A stretch of 64,000 nt of DNA from Pseudomonas deceptionensis (GTDB lineage Bacteria > Pseudomonadota > Gammaproteobacteria > Pseudomonadales > Pseudomonadaceae): the NCBI RefSeq assembly GCF_900106095.1, contig NZ_FNUD01000002.1, positions 4,237,501 through 4,301,500 of the forward strand, written 5' to 3'. The position numbers were made by a program, and so were the translations under genes. The stretch's first letter is position 1. Each line of letters opens with the position of its first letter. The notes under the pieces are model-generated. The model ran no database searches. It was not told the DNA's origin and saw nothing but the letters and a program-made list of their open reading frames with translations. Shown in pieces: positions 53,929 through 62,513 of the stretch.

Positions 53929-55518
53929 TTAAAGCTGGTTAAACAGGCTCAGCTGGGAAATTTTGACGAACGCCAGTTGCGAGGCTTCGAGCATGGCTTT
54001 CTGGAACGCCAGTTCGATGGACGCCCCGGCCATGTCGGTGTTGCCAATCGCCGCCGTGGTGGAGTCGTTGGCCAGGCCCAGGCTGATATTGGCGTCGGCC
54101 TGGACATCGACGGCCTTCAAGCGCGCACCAATCGAGCCACGCGCAGTATCAACGCCCGCACTGGCGTTTTGCAGGTTACCAATGGCGGAGTTGATGGCAT
54201 CATTCTGGGTTTGTTGGGCCGCCGGGAATTTGTCGGTTGGCACCATCAAGGCCGAACGCAACTGGCTGATGGTGTCTAGCGCACTTTGGCTCTGGTGGTT
54301 GTTGCCCTTGACCACAAACTGGTCGCCCGCCGCCCGCGCGCCGGTAAAATCGAACTTGACCCCCATGACCGTGATTGCGTCGCCGGTCATGCTTCCATTG
54401 GCAATCGATTTGCTGCTCGCCGTTATAGGCTGGGCGTAGATTTCGTACTCGATGTCGCTGGTGAATTTAATCACCGCGCCATTGCTCGGGAAGCTGTCGC
54501 TATAAGCTTTAGCATCGTCAACTGTTGAGCCGGTAATCTGTGCCGTCGAGGCATTGCTCGGCGTGCGCGATGCGTGAAAGGTGTCCGGCTTGGCCTCCAG
54601 GTTGAAGGTACGACCAGCCACAAAAGCATCCTGATCCGCCGCAGAAATATCCTTGAGGTTCACGTCGATATCAAACGACACACCCCGTAGGCTGATGCTG
54701 TGCGCCCCCTCCTTGGTCGAATCGAAGGTGCCATTGCCCGGCACTTCAGAGGTCACATCTTTGCCGTTAGTGTCAGTCAGTTTGTATTGCGTGCTGCTGG
54801 TGAACTCCAGCGAGTAGGGCTGACCATCGGCAAAGCTTTTGTTGAACACCGAACTCGAGGTGATCAAGCCGGCCGACACTGAGACTTTGGCATCATTGAC
54901 TGTCGGCACCCCATTGGCGTCCAGCGTCGGTACATACGTGGTTTGTGTACGTCCGGTATTGACCGCGTTCTCCATAAAGCTTTTGGCCGTGTCGCTGCTG
55001 GCCAGATTCAGGGTGTCCGAAACCTTCAGGTTGAGCTGCGTATCGTCGCCCTGATAACTATATGTGCCGTCGTTATTGCGGGTGTAAGGCGGCGTATCGG
55101 CCTTAGAGCCCGAGAACATGTAATTGCCCGAGGCGTCCCTGCTATTGAGCAGGCTGAATACTTGGTCTTCGATGTTTTTCAGCTCGTTGGCAATCGTGGC
55201 GCGATCAGCATCACTTTTACCGCTACCAGCCCCCAAGGCCAGCTCACTGGCGCTCTGCAGCGCGGTGTTGATGCTGTCGAGCACCGATTCCTGAGCACCC
55301 AAGGAAGACTTGATGCTGTTCATGTTGGTGCTGTACTGGCCCAGCATGTCTTTTTGCTGCTGCAGTTGCAGCAGGCGGGCCGCGCCCACCGGATCATCCG
55401 CGGCCGTCTGGATGCGCACGCCGGAGTCGATCTGGCCCTGGGTCTTGATCACCGACGAGAAGTTGTTCTGGTAGGTGGCACTGGTCGATTCAAAAAACTG
55501 CGAGGTAGAAATACGCAT
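53929..55518 (-). CDS. flgL: FlgL, hook-filament junction protein 3
   Basis: A protein of 529 residues with flagellin-like N-terminal (MRISTSQFFESTSATYQNNF) and C-terminal (ASIELAFQKAMLEASQLAFV) coiled domains around a large variable middle. It is far longer than E. coli FlgL (317), as usual in pseudomonads. It joins the hook to the filament with FlgK. It follows flgK by 14 bases and ends the flgF-L run. Confidence 0.95.
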   Translation of the reverse strand: MRISTSQFFESTSATYQNNFSSVIKTQGQIDSGVRIQTAADDPVGAARLLQLQQQKDMLGQYSTNMNSIKSSLGAQESVLDSINTALQSASELALGAGSGKSDADRATIANELKNIEDQVFSLLNSRDASGNYMFSGSKADTPPYTRNNDGTYSYQGDDTQLNLKVSDTLNLASSDTAKSFMENAVNTGRTQTTYVPTLDANGVPTVNDAKVSVSAGLITSSSVFNKSFADGQPYSLEFTSSTQYKLTDTNGKDVTSEVPGNGTFDSTKEGAHSISLRGVSFDIDVNLKDISAADQDAFVAGRTFNLEAKPDTFHASRTPSNASTAQITGSTVDDAKAYSDSFPSNGAVIKFTSDIEYEIYAQPITASSKSIANGSMTGDAITVMGVKFDFTGARAAGDQFVVKGNNHQSQSALDTISQLRSALMVPTDKFPAAQQTQNDAINSAIGNLQNASAGVDTARGSIGARLKAVDVQADANISLGLANDSTTAAIGNTDMAGASIELAFQKAMLEASQLAFVKISQLSLFNQL

Positions 55519-55532
55519 CGTCGCGGGCTCCC

Positions 55533-57560
55533 TTAAAGACTGTTGATCAGCGTGCTGAAGGTTGCTTGCGCCGCTTTAATGATCTGCGACGAGGCGGTGT
55601 AGTACTGCTGAAACTTGACCAGGTTGGACGCTTCTTCGTCCAGGTTGACCTGGGACACCGAGTTGCGCACTTCCTTGGCATAGGCCAGTGCCGCGCCATT
55701 GGCCGTGGCATCGACCGAGGCCTGGCTGGCCTTGCCGCCCACCTTGGACACCAGCTGGCTGTAGGAGGTACCCAGGCTCACACCGCCGTTGCCGCTCTTG
55801 TCCACGCCGACGGTGGCTTTGGTTTGCAGGCCCAGTAGTTCGTTGGCGTTGCGGTTGTCGGCCTTGCCGTCCTTGTTGAACTTGATATCGAAACTGTCGC
55901 CCTTGCCCGGCGAGCCGCTGATAACAGTGTCAAAACCGACGTTGGTCGTGGTGCCGTCCGCGTTGGTGACGGGCACATTGATCGTGACCTTGTTGTCCTG
56001 CCCCGGCACGATGCTGCCTTTGCCGATTTCCTTGCCCGCTTCGTTCAGCACCCGATAAGTCTGGGTGCCGTCGGTGCCGGCTTCGTCAAAGGCAATCCGT
56101 ACCGGCATCGCGCCTTCAATATCACTTTGCGACTTGCCCAGATCGACGCCGCCGTAAATATCCAGCACCGAGGACAGGCTCAGGCCGCCCACCGCACCGG
56201 TACCACTGTTGGAACCGCCCGCCCCCGCCACCAAAGGCCCGGCAAACGCCAACTTATTGGCATCGCTCATTTGCACGCCGATAGCGCTGGCGCCGTTGCG
56301 GGTGGGGCTGACCTTGAAGCTGTCGCCCGCAGCTACCGCGCCGCCCTGGGGGAGCTGGAGGGTAAAGCCGTCGATCTCCTGCTTGTCGCCGAGCTTGAAC
56401 GGCCCCTTGGCATCCTGGCCGTCAGAACGCTGGACCGTGTATTCGGTGGCACTGGTAAACGTCACCTTGTAGTCGTAAGTCGTCAGTTGGCTGCTGTCAC
56501 TGATGCTCACGTTCAGGTTGCTGGAGCCGGCACTGTTGCCCGTGGCTGCCAGGCTGCGCTGGGTGATGGCCTTTTCGCTGTTGATGTTGTTGAACAGCGA
56601 CGAGCCAAACTCGCCATTGGCGTCCAGCCCCTGGCCCAGCTGCTTGTTGATCGCATCGGCGACCACAATCGCGGTGCGCCCCAGGTCGTTCATCGCAGGT
56701 GCAAGCACATCGTCGCGATAACGCAGCAGGCCGCCGATCTTGCCGCCGCTGATGACCGAGGTCACGTCGGACTTGGACTGCGCGTAGTTGATCTGAACGC
56801 TGTACTGGCTTTTATCGACCTGGCCCGGCTGCACCGAGAGGGTGTTGGACGTATTGCCCTGCACCAGCGCCTGGCCGGTGCCCAGGGTAATGTCGTAAAC
56901 GTTGTCGTGTTCCTGAACCGTAACGCCCACCAGCTCGTTGAGGGTGCGCACGGCTTCGTTGCGCGCATCCAGCAGGTTGTTCGGGGTGTTGCCGGCAGTC
57001 GTCGCCTGGGCAATCTGCTTGTTCAGCGAAGCAATGGTGGCCGTGTGCTGGTTGACCATCGAGGTCAAGGTGTCCAGCTGGCTGTTGATGCCTTCGTTCT
57101 GCTGGTTGAGCTGGGACGAAATCGAGTTGAACCGGTTGCTCAGGGTTTGCGCGTTGGTCAGCAACAACTGGCGCGCCGACATGTCGCCGGGCGCGCTGGC
57201 GGCGGTCTGTAACGATGAGAAAAAGCTGCTGAGGGCGGCCGAGACGCCGGTGTTTTTATCCGACAGCAGCTTGTCGACCGAACCGATCTGATCCAGGTAC
57301 GCCTGGGCATCGCCATTGAGCGAGGTGGTGGTTTGCAACTGGGCGTCGAGGTAGGCGTTGTAGACGCGGCGCACGTCGGCCAGGGTGGTGCCGGTGCCGA
57401 TAAACACCCCGCCCACCTGTTGCGAGGCACCACTGCCCTGGACGATTTGCTGACGCGAATAGCCCGAGGTATTGGCGTTGGCAATGTTATTGCCCACGGT
57501 GGCCAATGCGCCCTGACTGGCGTTAAGCCCCGACATCCCGATGTTGATCAAACTCGCCAT
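55533..57560 (-). CDS. flgK: FlgK, hook-filament junction protein 1
   Basis: A protein of 675 residues with the FlgK N-terminus (MASLINIGMSGLNASQGALA, ANANTSGYSRQ) and C-terminus (VSQVNLDEEASNLVKFQQYY). The middle is variable with Gly/Ser/Asp-rich strands. It forms the first junction zone on the hook. It is ten bases downstream of flgJ. The size is common for Pseudomonas. Confidence 0.96.
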   Translation of the reverse strand: MASLINIGMSGLNASQGALATVGNNIANANTSGYSRQQIVQGSGASQQVGGVFIGTGTTLADVRRVYNAYLDAQLQTTTSLNGDAQAYLDQIGSVDKLLSDKNTGVSAALSSFFSSLQTAASAPGDMSARQLLLTNAQTLSNRFNSISSQLNQQNEGINSQLDTLTSMVNQHTATIASLNKQIAQATTAGNTPNNLLDARNEAVRTLNELVGVTVQEHDNVYDITLGTGQALVQGNTSNTLSVQPGQVDKSQYSVQINYAQSKSDVTSVISGGKIGGLLRYRDDVLAPAMNDLGRTAIVVADAINKQLGQGLDANGEFGSSLFNNINSEKAITQRSLAATGNSAGSSNLNVSISDSSQLTTYDYKVTFTSATEYTVQRSDGQDAKGPFKLGDKQEIDGFTLQLPQGGAVAAGDSFKVSPTRNGASAIGVQMSDANKLAFAGPLVAGAGGSNSGTGAVGGLSLSSVLDIYGGVDLGKSQSDIEGAMPVRIAFDEAGTDGTQTYRVLNEAGKEIGKGSIVPGQDNKVTINVPVTNADGTTTNVGFDTVISGSPGKGDSFDIKFNKDGKADNRNANELLGLQTKATVGVDKSGNGGVSLGTSYSQLVSKVGGKASQASVDATANGAALAYAKEVRNSVSQVNLDEEASNLVKFQQYYTASSQIIKAAQATFSTLINSL

Positions 57561-57570
57561 GGTTCAAACC

Positions 57571-58830
57571 TTATAAATTCGTGAGAGAACCCGTCGAGGC
57601 GTAGCTCTGGTAGGTTTTCATTTGCTTGGCTATCTGCGAAATCTTGCTCGCGTACTCAGGGTCGGTCGCGTAACCGGCCTTCTGCAACTCGCGTACAAAC
57701 TGCTCCGGTTTATCGGCCGCATTGAGCACTTCTTTATAACGATTGTTGCTCTGCAACAGCGTCACCAGATCGTGGAAGCTGTCTTGATAGGAGTCGTAGG
57801 AACGGAAGTCCGCCGTTTCCTTGACCATCTGCCCGCCCTTGAACTCACTGGTGATGGCCCGCGCCTGCGCGCCCTGCCAACTGCCGGTGGCCTTGATGCC
57901 GAACAGGTTGTGGCTGCTGCTGCCGTCTTGCTGGCGCATCACCGATTTGCCCCAGCCGGTTTCCAGCGCAGCTTGCGCCACCAGGTACAGCGGATCGACG
58001 CCAATACGGTCGGCCGCCTGCTGCGCCATCGGCAGCATGGTGGCGACGAAGGCATCCGGCGACTCGAAGGCTTGCTTGGCCGGGGCCAGCGGCGGTTGCG
58101 CCACGGCACGGCCATAAATCTGCATCCGCCCTTGGGCACCCGAGGCGCTGAGCATCGGCTGGCGGCTGCCCTTGAGCACCGCATCCAGCCCCGGCGAGGT
58201 GCGCCCCGGCACTGCACCGGTGTTGAGGGTCGAGCGCGCCGGGTCGGCGGACGGCACAATCCCGGCCAGCAAGCGGTCGGTCAGCTTGGTCGGCAACGCC
58301 AGACGCCGCTGGTTGAGCATGGCCATGTCATTTTTGTGCCCACCCTCTGCCGCATTCGGCGCGATGGCGACCCGCGAGGCCCACAACTGACGCTGGCCAC
58401 TGGAGCGGACAAAGGGGCTGTCGGCAGAGGTGGCAGCGACCGGAGCCTTGGCTTGCGGGGTCAGCGCGGTGGTGGCCGCAGCCTCCCCCGGCACCGCGGA
58501 TTTGTTTTTCGACATCTGGCGCATCAGCACGTCTGCCAGGCCGATGCCGCCGCCCTGCCGGGACAAGGTCACCGACAGCTGCTGGTCGTACATTTCCTGA
58601 TACTGCTTGGCCGCCGGGGTGTTGAGCGGATTGTCCTTGCCCAGTACTTCGTTGGCCGAGCGCATGGATTTGAGCATTTCGTTGAGGAACAGCGACTCGA
58701 ACTCCTGCGCAACCTTACGCATGTTGCCTTCGCTTTCGCGGTCGCCGACCTTCAGGTTGTTCAGCCGATTAAGGTCGGTGAACGCCCCGGAATCACTGCC
58801 ACTGACCACACCGCTCTTACGCATGTCCAT
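57571..58830 (-). CDS. flgJ: FlgJ, rod scaffold and peptidoglycan hydrolase
   Basis: A protein of 419 residues. The N-terminal rod-binding domain (about 35-110: RKVAQEFESLFLNEMLKSMR) joins through a Pro/Ala-rich linker to a C-terminal glucosaminidase domain (about 255-410) with ALETGWGKS, holding the catalytic Glu. It opens the wall for the growing rod. It lies between flgI and flgK. Confidence 0.95.
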   Translation of the reverse strand: MDMRKSGVVSGSDSGAFTDLNRLNNLKVGDRESEGNMRKVAQEFESLFLNEMLKSMRSANEVLGKDNPLNTPAAKQYQEMYDQQLSVTLSRQGGGIGLADVLMRQMSKNKSAVPGEAAATTALTPQAKAPVAATSADSPFVRSSGQRQLWASRVAIAPNAAEGGHKNDMAMLNQRRLALPTKLTDRLLAGIVPSADPARSTLNTGAVPGRTSPGLDAVLKGSRQPMLSASGAQGRMQIYGRAVAQPPLAPAKQAFESPDAFVATMLPMAQQAADRIGVDPLYLVAQAALETGWGKSVMRQQDGSSSHNLFGIKATGSWQGAQARAITSEFKGGQMVKETADFRSYDSYQDSFHDLVTLLQSNNRYKEVLNAADKPEQFVRELQKAGYATDPEYASKISQIAKQMKTYQSYASTGSLTNL

Positions 58831-58840
58831 GACGTTGGCC

Positions 58841-59959
58841 TCAGATCACGATCAAGTCGGCTTGCAGCGCGCCGGCCTGTTTGAGGGCTTCGAGAATCGC
58901 CATCAAGTCGCTGGGCGCAGCCCCCACCTGATTCACCGCACGCACGATTTCGTCCAGCGTGGTGCCCGGGCCGAACTTGAACATCGGCTTGGCTTCCTGC
59001 TGGGCATTGATCTGCGAGCGCGGTACCACGGCGGTCTGGCCGTTGGACAGCGGGCCCGGCTGGCTGACGATCGGGTCTTCGGTGATGGTCACGGTCAGGC
59101 TGCCGTGGGTCACGGCCGCAGGCGATACCTTGACGTTCTGGCCGATCACGATGGTGCCGGTGCGCGAGTTGATGATGACCTTGGCCACCGCCTGCCCGGG
59201 GTCGACTTCGAGGTTTTCCAGGATCGACAGGTAGTCGACCCGCTGGCTTGGGTCCAGGGGTGCGGTGACGCGGATCGAGCCGCCATCGATGGCCTGCGCA
59301 ACGCCCGGGCCCAGGTAGTCGTTGATCTTGTCCACCACGCGCTTGGCGGTGGTGAAGTCCGAACGATTGAGGTTCAGGGTCAGGCTGTTGCCCTGGTTGA
59401 AACCGCTGGGCACTGCCCGCTCAACCGATGCGCCGCCGGGGATACGCCCGGCTGACGGGACGTTGACGGTGATTTTGGAACCGTCACGGCCTTCGGCGTC
59501 GAACCCGCCCACCAACAGGTTGCCCTGGGCGATGGCGTACACATTGCCGTCGATACCCTTGAGGGGTGTCAGCAACAGCGTACCGCCACGCAGGCTCTTG
59601 GAGTTGCCGATGGAGGACACGGTAATGTCGACCACCTGCCCCGGCTTGGCAAACGCCGGCAAGTCGGCACTGATGGACACTGCCGCGACGTTCTTGAGCT
59701 GCACATTGCCCGAACCCGGCGGGACCTTGATGCCGAACTGCGACAGCATGTTGTTGAAGGTCTGCAGGGTGAACGGGGTTTGCGTGGTCTGGTCACCCGT
59801 ACCATTCAAGCCGACCACCAGGCCATAACCAATCAATTGGTTGGAGCGCACGCCAGAAATGCTGGCGATGTCTTTCAGCCGCTCGGCGTGGGCGCCCAGG
59901 GAGGCCGACATCAGCAACACGGCTGCCAGCAAATGCTTGAGGTTGGGCATGTGGGCCAT
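58841..59959 (-). CDS. flgI: FlgI, P-ring protein
   Basis: A protein of about 372 residues with a signal peptide (ending SLGAHA) and the conserved FlgI body ([40 protein letters not shown]). It forms the P ring around the rod in the peptidoglycan layer. An ATG at 59959, another at 59950 and a GTG at 59962 overlapping the flgH stop are all possible; none has a clear ribosome site. Confidence 0.95.
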   Translation of the reverse strand: MAHMPNLKHLLAAVLLMSASLGAHAERLKDIASISGVRSNQLIGYGLVVGLNGTGDQTTQTPFTLQTFNNMLSQFGIKVPPGSGNVQLKNVAAVSISADLPAFAKPGQVVDITVSSIGNSKSLRGGTLLLTPLKGIDGNVYAIAQGNLLVGGFDAEGRDGSKITVNVPSAGRIPGGASVERAVPSGFNQGNSLTLNLNRSDFTTAKRVVDKINDYLGPGVAQAIDGGSIRVTAPLDPSQRVDYLSILENLEVDPGQAVAKVIINSRTGTIVIGQNVKVSPAAVTHGSLTVTITEDPIVSQPGPLSNGQTAVVPRSQINAQQEAKPMFKFGPGTTLDEIVRAVNQVGAAPSDLMAILEALKQAGALQADLIVI

Positions 59960-59961
59960 CA

Positions 59962-60657
59962 CTAAAAAGGAAAAAGCGGGCTAAGGAAGAAGCGGTCAAA
60001 CCAGCCCGGCTGACTGGCATCGGCAAACGAGCCCGTCCCGGAGTAGGTGATGCGCGCATCGGCCACCCGGGTCGAGGACACGGTGTTGTCGGTGGAGATG
60101 TCGTCCGCGCGAACCAGGCCGGCAATACGCACCAGTTCGTCGCCGGTGTTAAGGGTCATCCACTTCTCGCCGCGCACGGCGATGATGCCGTTGGGCAGCA
60201 CGTCGGCCACGGTCACGGTGATCGAACCGGTGAGGCTGTTGCCCTGCCCCGCCTTGCTGTCGCCCTTGGTGGCACGGCTGCCGCTGTATCCGGCATTCAG
60301 GCTCAGGTCACCACTGCCCAGCGGGTTGTTGGTGGTCAGGCCGCTGCCGAACAGGGAGGTCAGGCCGATGCTGGTATTGCTGTTTTTACCGATCGCCGAG
60401 TTGGCGTTTTTGCTCGCCTGGGTCTTCTCGTTCAGGGTGATGGTAATGATGTCGCCAATGCGGAACGCCTTGCGGTCGCTGTACAGGTTCTGCTCAAAAC
60501 CGGCCTGGTAAATCGAGCCGTTGTTGGCCGCTGCCGGCAGCGGCGTGCGTGGCAGGACAGGGGCGTAGTACGGATCGTTCTGACGCGGTGGCGGGCTGAC
60601 ACAGCCCGCCAGAAACGTAATGCCGCCCAGGGCCAGAACAGAAAACAAGCGTTTCAT
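59962..60657 (-). CDS. flgH: FlgH, L-ring lipoprotein
   Basis: A lipoprotein of 231 residues with a lipobox LAGC at Cys19, then [20 protein letters not shown], the family signature. It forms the L ring in the outer membrane. It is 16 bases downstream of flgG. The C-terminus [12 protein letters not shown] is typical. Confidence 0.96.
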   Translation of the reverse strand: MKRLFSVLALGGITFLAGCVSPPPRQNDPYYAPVLPRTPLPAAANNGSIYQAGFEQNLYSDRKAFRIGDIITITLNEKTQASKNANSAIGKNSNTSIGLTSLFGSGLTTNNPLGSGDLSLNAGYSGSRATKGDSKAGQGNSLTGSITVTVADVLPNGIIAVRGEKWMTLNTGDELVRIAGLVRADDISTDNTVSSTRVADARITYSGTGSFADASQPGWFDRFFLSPLFPF

Positions 60658-60673
60658 GAGCTCTCCTGCGCGA

Positions 60674-61459
60674 TTACAGATTTTGCGTTACGAACGACAA
60701 CATTTGGTCAGCGGTGGAGATCACTTTGGAGTTCATCTCGTAGGCGCGCTGAGTGGTGATCATGTTGACCATTTCTTCTACGGTGCTGACGTTAGAAGTC
60801 TCGAGCATGCTTTGCATGGTCAGACCAAAACCGTTCAGACCGGGGGTGCCGATTTGCGGTGCGCCGCTGGATGCAGTCTCAAGGAACAGGTTGCCGCCCT
60901 GGGACTGCAAGCCCGCCGGGTTGATGAAGTCGGCGGTCTGCACGTTGCCGATCACCTGGGCAGCCGGGTTGCCGGAAATCGTCACCGAGACGGTGCCGTC
61001 CTGGCCCACGGTGAAGGTCTGGGCATCGGCAGGCACCACAATCGCCGGTTCCAGGGCAAAGCCGTTGGCGGTGACGATCTGGCCGTTGGAGTCCAGGTGG
61101 AAAGTACCGTCGCGGCTGTAGGCCGTAGTCCCGTCGGGCTGCATGATCTGGAAGAAACCACGGCCATTGATGGCCATGTCCAACGGCTGGTCGGTGGTTT
61201 GCAGGCTACCGGCGGCGAAGTTCTTTTGCGTGCCGACAATGCGCACCCCGGTGCCCACTTGCAGGCCTGACGGCAGCTCGCTGTCCTGGGTCGACTGGGC
61301 ACCTGGCTGGCGTTTGATCTGGTAGAGCAAGTCCTGAAACTCGGCGCGATCACGTTTGAAACCGGTGGTCGACACGTTGGCCAGGTTGTTGGAAATGGTG
61401 GTCAGGTTGGTGTCTTGTGCAGCCAGACCTGTTTTTGCAACCCAAAGTGCCGGAAGCAT
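60674..61459 (-). CDS. flgG: FlgG, distal rod protein
   Basis: A protein of 261 residues. It starts [20 protein letters not shown] and carries the rod/hook family motif [20 protein letters not shown], with C-terminal [20 protein letters not shown]. FlgG forms the distal rod. It lies downstream of flgF with a 45-base gap that has a good ribosome site (GAGGAGAGC). Confidence 0.97.
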   Translation of the reverse strand: MLPALWVAKTGLAAQDTNLTTISNNLANVSTTGFKRDRAEFQDLLYQIKRQPGAQSTQDSELPSGLQVGTGVRIVGTQKNFAAGSLQTTDQPLDMAINGRGFFQIMQPDGTTAYSRDGTFHLDSNGQIVTANGFALEPAIVVPADAQTFTVGQDGTVSVTISGNPAAQVIGNVQTADFINPAGLQSQGGNLFLETASSGAPQIGTPGLNGFGLTMQSMLETSNVSTVEEMVNMITTQRAYEMNSKVISTADQMLSFVTQNL

Positions 61460-61504
61460 GGTGCTCTCCTCGCGCGCCGGTTTTTCGGCGCTGCGTTCAA
61501 GTAA

Positions 61505-62245
61505 TTAGCTGATGGACAAGACCCGAGTCATGGCCTGGTCGTCTTCTTTGGCGGTGTTCATCATTTTGATGTGCAGCTCGAACTGCTTGGACAGGGCCAG
61601 CACCGAGGTCATCTCATCGACGGCATTGACGTTGCTCGCCTCCAGAAACCCCGAGACCACCTGCACGTTGGCATCGGCCTGTGCCGGCTGGCCATCGTTG
61701 GTGTGGATCAAGCCGTCCAGGCCCTTGCTCATGGTTTTCAGGTCCGGCTGGACCAGCTTGATGCGGTCCACTTGCGCCATCACCCGCGGGCCTTCGCCCT
61801 GGGCACGGATGCTGATGGTGCCGTCCTGGCCGACTTCGATTTGCTGCTGGGGCGGCACCGCGATCGGCCCGCCATTGCCCATGATCGGCATGCCGTTGCC
61901 AGCACGCAGAATGCCCAGGGCATCCACGTTCATGCTCGCGGTACGCACATAGGCTTCGCTGCCGTCAGGCGCCTGCACGGCCAGCCAGCCATCGCCGGAC
62001 ACGGCCACGTCCAAATCGCGTCCGGTCTCAATCATGGCACCGGGGGTGAAGTCAGTCGCCGGGCGTTCGGTCAGGGCAAAGGCCCGCGCCGGAAAGCTGT
62101 CACCAAACACCGGCATCGAGCGGGCCTGTTCCAGGTCACGCTGAAACCCGTTGGTCGAGATGTTCGCCAGATTGTTGGCATGCGCCTTTTGCGCCAGTGC
62201 GTTCTGACTGGCGCCGGTCATTGCCACATAAAGGTACTTGTCCAC
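61505..62245 (-). CDS. flgF: FlgF, proximal rod protein
   Basis: A rod protein of 246 residues with NNLANISTNGFQRDLEQARS and C-terminal EASNVNAVDEMTSVLALSKQ. The GTG at 62245 gives V/MDKYLYVAMTGASQNALAQ, the usual FlgF start, and has AGAGGA seven bases upstream; the longer frame is rejected. It is first in flgFGHIJKL, behind a sigma-54 promoter at 62302. Confidence 0.95.
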   Translation of the reverse strand: MDKYLYVAMTGASQNALAQKAHANNLANISTNGFQRDLEQARSMPVFGDSFPARAFALTERPATDFTPGAMIETGRDLDVAVSGDGWLAVQAPDGSEAYVRTASMNVDALGILRAGNGMPIMGNGGPIAVPPQQQIEVGQDGTISIRAQGEGPRVMAQVDRIKLVQPDLKTMSKGLDGLIHTNDGQPAQADANVQVVSGFLEASNVNAVDEMTSVLALSKQFELHIKMMNTAKEDDQAMTRVLSIS

Positions 62246-62301
62246 AGTCTTTCCTCTGTCTGACGGACGCTTGCCGCCCACCGCTGTACTCCAATGGCTA
62301 A

Positions 62302-62318
62302 AGCAATTTGCGCACCAA
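62302..62318 (-). promoter_or_regulatory. sigma-54 promoter of flgF
   Basis: The minus strand reads TTGGTGCGCAAATTGCT: GG, ten bases, GC, with TTGC at the -12 end. It lies about 57 bases before the flgF GTG start. It implies that flgFGHIJKL is one RpoN-dependent unit. Confidence 0.8.
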
Positions 62319-62457
62319 CTTTATTTTGACGCTGCGAAAGGCCGCATTGACTGGGCGGGTGGCTGATTTCGGAATGAGGACAGAGCAGCAAAAGACGAGA
62401 ATACGGCGGGGTTCTGCCGGTAGCGGCAAGGCATGGTCTGCCAGACAACGCAAAACC

Positions 62458-62509
62458 TGTGGGAGCGAGCCTGCTCGCGAAGGCCATTCGCGCGCAGGCT
62501 CGCTCCCAC
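62458..62509. repeat. Pseudomonas REP, compact palindrome
   Basis: A short version of the GTGGGAGCGAG repeat: TGTGGGAGCGAGCCTGCTCG and GCGCAGGCTCGCTCCCAC with only a few bases between. It abuts the phhR stop, so it may serve as its terminator. Confidence 0.85.
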
Positions 62510-62513
62510 GGCT

